This document shows, piece by piece, positions 1-4,585 of a stretch of 6,554 nt of DNA; the first letter of the stretch is position 1; every line of letters begins with the position of its first letter. Origin of the DNA: Streptosporangiaceae bacterium (GTDB lineage: Bacteria > Actinomycetota > Actinomycetes > Streptosporangiales > Streptosporangiaceae). Position numbers and translations under genes: made by a program. The stretch is from contig JASIGS010000504.1 in NCBI GenBank assembly GCA_030052355.1, positions 1 through 6,554 on the forward strand, written 5' to 3'. The notes below the pieces were generated by a model. That model saw nothing but the letters and a program-made list of their open reading frames with translations, did no database searches and was not told the DNA's origin.

Positions 1-61
1 AAGACGCAGCGGCGGCGAGCGAGAACGGCCCGTCGACTGGCAGGATGATCCGCGTCGTCAC
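1..61 (-). CDS. N-terminal fragment of a leftward gene, possibly DNA-3-methyladenine glycosylase (AlkA-like); runs off the window
   Basis: Only the first 20 codons are present; the gene continues past position 1. It starts with GTG at 61-59 and is preceded, 8 bases away, by an excellent ribosome binding site (GAAGGAGG on the minus strand, 77-70), which is the main evidence that the start is real. The visible peptide begins VTTRIILPVDGPFSLAAAAS. From memory of the family, the pattern of a short beta strand followed by GPF-x-LAAA resembles the N-terminus of actinobacterial DNA-3-methyladenine glycosylase 2 proteins, which excise alkylated bases in base excision repair. No catalytic residue or helix-hairpin-helix is in view, so the product name is an inference. 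It is transcribed divergently from the gene at 289. A rightward reading ending in TAA at 90-92 is open over the same bases but has no comparable support. Confidence 0.55.
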   Translation of the reverse strand, partial: MTTRIILPVDGPFSLAAAAS

Positions 62-69
62 AGCGATCG

Positions 70-77
70 CCTCCTTC
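70..77 (-). promoter_or_regulatory. Ribosome binding site of the left-edge leftward gene
   Basis: The minus strand reads GAAGGAGG, close to the full anti-Shine-Dalgarno complement, 8 bases before the GTG at 61-59. It decides the start codon and strand of the truncated gene. The spacer between them contains the 8-base palindrome GCGATCGC (63-70). Confidence 0.7.
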
Positions 78-246
78 GCGCCCGGCCGCTAAGGCCGAGC
101 GATGCCGGCCACACAGGCACCCCTTGCCATCCTCTATAGACCGGGGTACCGACAAAGCGCAGTCCTGGTCGGTCCCGTTTAGGCGCTTCGCACGGAAGCT
201 CCCTGGGCCTCCGTCCCGATCGCGCCGTCACTTCGGCGGCTCGTCG

Positions 247-267
247 GGTGTCATGGAGGGTGACACC
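247..267. repeat. Perfect 7-7-7 inverted repeat, candidate operator
   Basis: GGTGTCA, seven spacer bases (TGGAGGG), then TGACACC: a perfect 7-base inverted repeat spanning 21 bases. It ends 6 bases before the ribosome binding site at 274-280 and 21 bases before the start codon at 289. Size and symmetry suit the binding site of a dimeric repressor such as a TetR- or MarR-type regulator. If transcribed, it could instead form a 7-bp hairpin in the 5' leader. Which regulator would bind is not visible in the window. An upstream in-frame ATG at 253 lies inside the repeat and is less likely to be used. Confidence 0.4.
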
Positions 268-273
268 GAGCAC

Positions 274-280
274 GAGGAGG
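274..280 (+). promoter_or_regulatory. Ribosome binding site fixing the start of the AhpD-like gene
   Basis: GAGGAGG lies 8 bases before ATG at 289, an ideal distance. The earlier in-frame starts at 124 and 253 have no comparable site, so 289 is the preferred start. Confidence 0.75.
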
Positions 281-288
281 CCAGTGCG

Positions 289-867
289 ATGGCCCCGTAC
301 CTCTCCCCCGTCGAGAAGCCGCAAAGCCCGGCCATGAAGATGATCTACTTCTTCACCCGCCGCCAGGTCGGCAAAGTGATGGCCCCGATCACCGTGTTCG
401 GCGCGCGGATGCCGGCGTCGTTCATGTCGTTTTACAACAGGCTGCCGCGGCTCGACCGCAAGCTGCAGCTTCCGGCACAGACAGCCGTGCTCATCCGCGA
501 GCGAGTCGCGAGCATCAACGGCTGCCTGTTCTGCATGGACGCCGCCCGGTGGTTCGCGATGCGGGAGTTCCCGGAGAACATCAAACGCCTCGATGTGCTG
601 CCCGATTATCAGGCCAGTCCGCTGTTCACCGACGCCGAGCGGGCGGCACTCGACTACGTGACGGAGCTCACGACCAGCAAGAAGGTCGAGCCGGAGACCT
701 TCGCCAGGCTCATCCAGCACTACCCCGAGCGCCAGGTCTGCGAGATCGTGTGGCTGGTGGCGAGCGAGCACCTGTACAACATGACCAACATCGGCCTCGG
801 CATCGGCTCCGACGGTCTCTGCGAGCTGGTCGCACAGCCAGCTAAGCTCCCGTCCGCGACACCCTGA
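289..867 (+). CDS. Carboxymuconolactone decarboxylase / AhpD-like family protein
   Basis: A cytoplasmic protein of 192 residues. The middle carries the family signature: Glu71, a short run ending in Ile-Asn-Gly, then Cys79-Leu-Phe-Cys82, followed by a helix and a second helical hairpin (about residues 103-160) typical of the all-alpha AhpD fold. Characterised members are peroxidase-linked disulfide reductases (AhpD) or gamma-carboxymuconolactone decarboxylases; most actinobacterial members are uncharacterised and probably redox-active through the CxxC pair. AhpD has a histidine four residues after the second cysteine; here that position is Ala86 and an Asp follows Cys82 by two residues, so this is not canonical AhpD and the substrate is unknown. 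There is no signal peptide or membrane segment. The start at 289 is chosen for its strong ribosome binding site; longer in-frame versions from 124 or 253 are possible. The gene is probably monocistronic, with 209 bases before the next gene and a possible operator at 247-267. Confidence 0.85.
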   Translation: MAPYLSPVEKPQSPAMKMIYFFTRRQVGKVMAPITVFGARMPASFMSFYNRLPRLDRKLQLPAQTAVLIRERVASINGCLFCMDAARWFAMREFPENIKRLDVLPDYQASPLFTDAERAALDYVTELTTSKKVEPETFARLIQHYPERQVCEIVWLVASEHLYNMTNIGLGIGSDGLCELVAQPAKLPSATP

Positions 868-1076
868 CAGTTGCACGGCAGACGGCGCCCGTTTCCGTAT
901 GGTTTGTTACCGTGGAACTGACAGGGTGTTAGCTCCGGCCGGTCGCCGACGCCGCGGCCGCCGGGTTGGCGCGCCGCGATAAACTCAAGCCAACGGCGAT
1001 GGAGCTCGTCGACAACCGCCTTTGTGGGGCTGATAGCTCCTGTAGACCGCCCATGCGGCGAGAACGGGAGCGTTCC
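868..1076 (+). promoter_or_regulatory. Intergenic region upstream of the MutS-like gene pair
   Basis: These 209 bases should contain the promoter of the three-gene cluster that follows. I see no convincing -35/-10 pair. Isolated -10-like boxes are TATGGT (898-903) and TAAACT (980-985), neither with a good -35 at proper spacing. CTGACAG occurs twice, at 864-870 and 918-924, as a direct repeat. Several 8-base GC palindromes (CCGGCCGG at 935, GCGGCCGC at 954, GGCGCGCC at 968) are probably just composition. The downstream reading frame is open from a TTG at 966, but that start has no ribosome binding site. No strong terminator follows the upstream stop at 867. Confidence 0.4.
1066..1070 (+). promoter_or_regulatory. 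Ribosome binding site deciding the start of the first MutS-like gene
   Basis: GGGAG lies 6 bases before ATG at 1077. The alternative in-frame starts at 966 (TTG) and 1053 (ATG) lack a comparable site, and their extra residues are Arg-rich and look non-coding. Confidence 0.6.
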
Positions 1077-2666
1077 ATGGCCATCGACCACGCCGAGGCG
1101 ACCGCCGTCTCAAGCGGAAGCCCGCCTGGCGAGTTCGCCAGCCTGCTGTCACCGGGTCCGCCGGGGCCGCCGCCGGATGGCGCGCCCCCGGACCAGCCTT
1201 TTGTCCGGGATCTCAACCTCGACCAGATCGTCGACGCGGTAGCCGCCCACCAAGACGAGCGTGAGCTGATAGCCGGGCTTCTCTACCAGCAGGTCCGTGA
1301 CGTACCTGTGCTGGAGTACCGGCACGAGGTCTTCCGCGACCTGGAAGACCCGGACCTGCTCGAAGCCGCACACCAGTTCGCCGGCCAGATGGGCAAGGTG
1401 CGCTCGCACCTGCATCAGCTGCGCAAGATGGACTCCCGGCAGCAGCAGCAGGGCTGGTTCCTCGATGCGGCCGCGATCTACTGCGACGCGGTCCGCTCGC
1501 TCGCGGGTGCGATGGCTGCACGGCCGGTGGAGTCGAGGGCGCTGCTGGCGTTCCGCGACTACCTCGGCGGCTACCTGGCCTCGGCAGAATTCGCCCGGCT
1601 GGCTGCGGACATCGCTAGCCGCAAGGCGGAGCTCGGCCGCATCACCTACCAGGTCCGGATCAAGGGCCCGCGCGTCGAAGTGAGCAAGTACGACGGCGAC
1701 CCCGACTACAGCGCCGAGATCACCAGCACGTTCGAGCGGTTCCGGCAGGGCGCGGTGCGCGACTACCGGGTCCAGTACCGGACCTGGCCCGGCATGAACC
1801 ACGTCGGCGCGCAGGTACTGGAGCTCGTCGCCCGGCTGTTCCCCGGCGAGTTCGCCGCGCTCGCCGAGTTCTGCAGGGTGCACGAGGCATTCGAGGACCA
1901 GGTAATCACCCAGTTCCACCGCGAGCTTCAGTTTTACCTGGCCTATCTCGACTACATCGCGCCGCTGCGGGCGGCTGGGCTCAGCTTCTGCTACCCGGAG
2001 CTATCCACCGACTCGAAGGAGATCTTTGCCAGGGACACCTTCGATGTGGCGCTCGCCGCCAGGCTGGTCCCCGCGGGAAAGCCGGTCGTCACCAACGAGT
2101 TCCACCTGGACGATCCCGAACGCATCATCGTCGTGTCCGGGCCCAACCAGGGCGGCAAGACCACGTTCGCGAGAACCTTCGGCCAGCTCCACCACCTGGC
2201 CTCCGCAGGGTGCCCGGTCCCCGGCAGCGCAGCCAGGCTGTTCGTGTTCGACCAGCTCCTCACGCACTTCGAGCGCGAGGAAGACATCACCGACCTGGTC
2301 GGAAAGCTCGAGGACGACCTGCTGCGGATCCAGGGCGCGCTGCTTGCCGCCACCAAGAACAGCATCGTGATCATGAACGAGATCTTCACCTCCACCACGC
2401 TGAGCGACGCGCGGTTCCTCGGCGAGAAGGTGATGGCGAAGGTCATCGAGCTCGATCTGGTCTGCGTGTACGTCACGTTCGTCGACGAGCTTGCCTCGTT
2501 CGGCCCGACCGTGGTCAGCATGGCGAGCACGATCGTCCCGGAGAACCCAGCAGAGCGGACCTACAAGGTGGTGCGCAAGCCTGCCGACGGGCTGGCGTTC
2601 GCGCTGGCCATCGCTGATAAGCACCGGGTCACCTACGACCGGCTGAAGGAGCGGCTGGGCCCGTGA
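1077..2666 (+). CDS. MutS-like ATPase, first of a tandem pair (degenerate H-loop position)
   Basis: A 529-residue protein of the MutS ATPase superfamily. Residues 26-41 are a Pro/Gly-rich, probably disordered stretch. About 45-340 is largely helical and matches the core/lever region (MutS domains III-IV) in pattern. The C-terminal ATPase shows Walker A G355-P-N-Q-G-G-K361-T-T, an HF-E-REED motif at 397-403 followed by a helix in the MutS signature region, and a Walker B strand ending in Asn434-Glu435 where MutS has Asp-Glu. Phe468 stands in V-T-F-V-D-E-L, where MutS and the neighbouring protein have His. Around 505-511, GLAFALA corresponds to the conserved SYG/A segment of MutS. At 529 residues against about 850 for MutS, the mismatch-binding and connector domains are missing; no Smr domain is seen, so it is not MutS2. 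It overlaps the next gene by 4 bases, implying coupled translation. I infer a heterodimer with its neighbour in which this subunit is the weaker hydrolase. The biological role is unknown. Confidence 0.85.
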   Translation: MAIDHAEATAVSSGSPPGEFASLLSPGPPGPPPDGAPPDQPFVRDLNLDQIVDAVAAHQDERELIAGLLYQQVRDVPVLEYRHEVFRDLEDPDLLEAAHQFAGQMGKVRSHLHQLRKMDSRQQQQGWFLDAAAIYCDAVRSLAGAMAARPVESRALLAFRDYLGGYLASAEFARLAADIASRKAELGRITYQVRIKGPRVEVSKYDGDPDYSAEITSTFERFRQGAVRDYRVQYRTWPGMNHVGAQVLELVARLFPGEFAALAEFCRVHEAFEDQVITQFHRELQFYLAYLDYIAPLRAAGLSFCYPELSTDSKEIFARDTFDVALAARLVPAGKPVVTNEFHLDDPERIIVVSGPNQGGKTTFARTFGQLHHLASAGCPVPGSAARLFVFDQLLTHFEREEDITDLVGKLEDDLLRIQGALLAATKNSIVIMNEIFTSTTLSDARFLGEKVMAKVIELDLVCVYVTFVDELASFGPTVVSMASTIVPENPAERTYKVVRKPADGLAFALAIADKHRVTYDRLKERLGP

Positions 2667-4195
2667 AAGCGCACCTTCTCTATCCCGATCGTGACTTCGA
2701 CTTCGCTGCCGGCCTGCCCGCGGGCTACGAGGACCTCGTCCAGGACCTGGAGCTGACCACGGTGCTCGAGGCGATGGCGGCCGGCGACGCCTTCCTGTTC
2801 GACGTGTCCTCCCGGGTGATGCTGGAAAGCGTCACTGATCCTGGCCTCATCCGCTACCGCCAGCAGGTGCTCGCGGACTGCATCGCCCAGCCGGACGTGG
2901 TGCGCGAGATGTACGACATCGCGCTGGGTGCGCTGCAGGACAGGCGCGGCGTGTGGGGGTTCCTGTCCGCGCAGTACCCGGCCTCGATCCTGTCCGGCGC
3001 GGTCAACCAGCTCGACGTCCTGATCACCAGGCTCCGCCAGCTACGCCGCCTCGCCGACGAGCACGCCGGAAAGTTCTCCTCAGACGGCCTCACGACCCTC
3101 ATCGCGACGCTGCAGCGTGAGCTGGACGACGAGTACTTCGAGACCCTGGCCGGGCACCTGCGGCAGCTGCGGTTCCGGGACGGCGTGCCGATGAGCATGC
3201 AGCTCGACCGGGACAACAGCGGGATCAACTACGTGCTGCGCTCGGGCAGCACCAGGCGGGGCTGGAAGGAGCTGATCGGGATGCAGCCGCGCTCGGTCTA
3301 CTCGTTCACGATCCCGCCCCGCGACGAGGCCGGGTCGCAGGCGCTCTCCGACATGACAAGCCGGGGGGTCAACCTGGTCGCCAACGCGACGGCGCAATCG
3401 GCCGACCACGTCACCAGTTACTTCACCATGCTGCGAGCCGAGCTCGGGTTCTACGTGGGCTGCCTCAACCTCCGGGACAGGCTCGTCGCGGCCGGCCAGC
3501 AGGTCACGTTCCCTGAGGCGTCGGAACAGGACAGGCTCGAGTTCCGTTGCACGGACCTGCGCGATACCAGCCTGACGCTCCGGACCGAAAGCGTCGTCGG
3601 CAACGACGTGGACGCCGACGGCAAGTCGCTGGTCATCATCACCGGCGCGAACTCCGGCGGCAAGTCGACGTTCCTGCGCAGCGCCGGGCTCGCCGTGCTG
3701 ATGATGCAGTGCGGGATGTTCGTCACCGCCAGCTCGCTGCGCGCGAGCGTCAGCTCACGCGTCTTCTCCCACTTCATCAGGGAGGAGGACACCGAGATGG
3801 TGAGCGGGCGGCTGGACGAGGAGTTGCGCAGGATGAGCGCGATCGCGGACCAGCTCGGCCCGCACAGCCTCGTCCTGTTCAACGAGTCGTTCGCCGCGAC
3901 CAACGAGCGGGAGGGGTCGGAGATCGGCCGCCAAGTCGTCCGGGCCCTGCTCGAAGCGGGGATGCGGGTCTTCTTCGTCACCCACCAGTTCGACCTCGCC
4001 GACAGCTTCCGCCGGCAGCGGCCGGACAGCACGCTGTTCCTGCGTGCGCCGCGGCAGCCAGACGGCCGCCGGACGTTCAAGCTCGTCGTCGCCGATCCGC
4101 TGCCGACCAGCTACGGGGAGGACATCTACCAGCGGATCGGCGGCTGGCTCGGCGAACCACCGGCCAGCAGGCCAGCGTCGGCCGTCCCCGGCTGA
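2663..4195 (+). CDS. MutS-like ATPase, second of a tandem pair (His in place)
   Basis: A 510-residue MutS-superfamily protein, paralogous to the upstream one. The start is GTG at 2663, sharing GTGA with the previous stop; AAGGAG at 2646-2651 is a plausible but slightly distant ribosome binding site. Residues 25-100 align in pattern with the upstream protein (DLEL-TTVLEAMA, then RYRQQVL), as in MutS domain III. The ATPase has Walker A G328-A-N-S-G-G-K334-S-T, HF-I-REED at 370-376, Walker B ending in Asn407-Glu408 followed by SFAATN, His441 in V-T-H-Q-F-D-L, and S483-Y-G near the C-terminus, matching the MutS SYG segment. No mismatch-recognition, connector or Smr domain is present. The Glu at Walker B and the His suggest it can hydrolyse ATP, although the Mg-coordinating Asp of MutS is Asn. 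Remodelling or sensing of nucleic acid is a family-based guess. The last 15 residues or so are Pro/Ala-rich and probably unstructured. Confidence 0.87.
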   Translation: MKAHLLYPDRDFDFAAGLPAGYEDLVQDLELTTVLEAMAAGDAFLFDVSSRVMLESVTDPGLIRYRQQVLADCIAQPDVVREMYDIALGALQDRRGVWGFLSAQYPASILSGAVNQLDVLITRLRQLRRLADEHAGKFSSDGLTTLIATLQRELDDEYFETLAGHLRQLRFRDGVPMSMQLDRDNSGINYVLRSGSTRRGWKELIGMQPRSVYSFTIPPRDEAGSQALSDMTSRGVNLVANATAQSADHVTSYFTMLRAELGFYVGCLNLRDRLVAAGQQVTFPEASEQDRLEFRCTDLRDTSLTLRTESVVGNDVDADGKSLVIITGANSGGKSTFLRSAGLAVLMMQCGMFVTASSLRASVSSRVFSHFIREEDTEMVSGRLDEELRRMSAIADQLGPHSLVLFNESFAATNEREGSEIGRQVVRALLEAGMRVFFVTHQFDLADSFRRQRPDSTLFLRAPRQPDGRRTFKLVVADPLPTSYGEDIYQRIGGWLGEPPASRPASAVPG

Positions 4196-4198
4196 GCC

Positions 4199-4585
4199 GT
4201 GTCCGCGGCCGAGTCACGACCACTGCGCCAGCCAGGACGGCTCGGGCGGCTGTGGTGGCTGCCGGCCCGCGGTGAAGGCAACGGCCTCGACGACACCGGC
4301 TGGGCGCCCATCGCCGACATACCGGCTTATGTTGCAGGCCGCCTGCTCGCAGAGCTGAGCGATGCGGGCGTACCCGCGTACACCGCGCCGGTCACCGGCC
4401 GGCGGCAGTGGCGCTTGTGGGTCGGCACGAGCCGCTACAGCGCCGCCGAGGACGTCCTCCGGGTCCGGCTGCCACAGCTGCTGGGAGGCGCCGCCCTGCC
4501 GCCGGCTGCGCCGGAACGACTCAGACCGCAGCGATCAGGTACGCGACGAGGACAGCGACGAAGACATACAGCAGGTACAGGTTGA
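4199..4585 (+). CDS. Small protein of unknown function in the MutS-like cluster, weakly DUF2007-like
   Basis: A 128-residue protein starting with GTG only 3 bases after the preceding stop, so probably co-transcribed and translated by reinitiation; I see no good ribosome binding site. I do not recognise it with certainty. Residues 19-30 are Trp-Trp-Leu then Gly-rich. The conserved-looking core is about 34-95: a helix (41-56, IPAYVAGRLLAEL), a strand (58-63, GVPAYT), a strand (71-76, WRLWVG) and a helix (79-93, RYSAAEDVLRVRL). That order resembles the small ferredoxin-like fold of DUF2007, the 'putative signal transducing protein' family, in which a chain with an 'A-x-L-x-x-x-G-I/V-P' helix-strand unit precedes an A-E-x-x-L helix. 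The Arg-rich tail (108-128) is encoded antisense to the end of the hyfB-like gene and may not be functionally constrained. There is no signal peptide, membrane segment or catalytic motif. Confidence 0.6.
   Translation: MSAAESRPLRQPGRLGRLWWLPARGEGNGLDDTGWAPIADIPAYVAGRLLAELSDAGVPAYTAPVTGRRQWRLWVGTSRYSAAEDVLRVRLPQLLGGAALPPAAPERLRPQRSGTRRGQRRRHTAGTG
4487..4512 (-). terminator. Candidate GC hairpin just past the hyfB-like stop
   Basis: GGCGCCGCC (4487-4495) and GGCTGCGCC (4504-4512) can pair as a 9-bp stem with one mismatch and an 8-base loop. It lies 9-34 bases beyond the hyfB-like stop codon in the leftward direction. No T-run follows, so it would be at best an I-shaped, T-less terminator of the kind proposed in actinobacteria. 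It also lies inside the small rightward gene, so the structure may reflect coding composition. Confidence 0.25.

Larger units (their letters stand above)
62..288. promoter_or_regulatory. Divergent intergenic region, presumably holding two promoters
   Basis: This 227-base gap separates the leftward gene starting at 61 from the rightward gene starting at 289, so both promoters should lie here. No box pair fits a consensus well. The most AT-rich point is CTATAG at about 134-139, which gives TATAGA on either strand and could be a -10 element for either gene. TTGCCA (124-129) followed 17 bases later by TACCGA (147-152) is a weak rightward candidate. The half-sites ACCGAC (148-153) and GTCGGT (168-173) form a loose 6-base inverted repeat. 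The strongest structure is the inverted repeat at 247-267, listed separately. The rightward reading frame stays open back to 124, but nothing suggests it is translated there. Confidence 0.5.

Noticed and set aside
124..288. N-terminal extension of the AhpD-like gene from ATG at 124 or 253
   Set aside because: Neither start has a ribosome binding site comparable to GAGGAGG before 289, and the extension would cover the AT-rich box and the perfect inverted repeat that look regulatory.
58..876. Leftward open frame of 272 codons opposite the AhpD-like gene
   Set aside because: It is antisense to a gene with a clear family motif and good ribosome binding site, is rich in Arg/His/Asp/Glu without any recognisable domain, and has no ribosome binding site of its own. 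It is a high-GC shadow frame.
882..892. Possible terminator hairpin ACGG-CGC-CCGT after the AhpD-like gene
   Set aside because: The stem is only 4 bp and the following T-rich stretch is short; too weak to call in sequence of this composition.
935..975. Series of 8-base GC palindromes upstream of the MutS-like pair
   Set aside because: CCGGCCGG, GCGGCCGC and GGCGCGCC are different sequences with no shared spacing, and such palindromes are frequent by chance in very GC-rich DNA.
966..1076. N-terminal extension of the first MutS-like gene from TTG at 966
   Set aside because: There is no ribosome binding site before 966 or 1053, and the extra 37 residues look like non-coding Arg-rich sequence; ATG at 1077 has GGGAG at good spacing.
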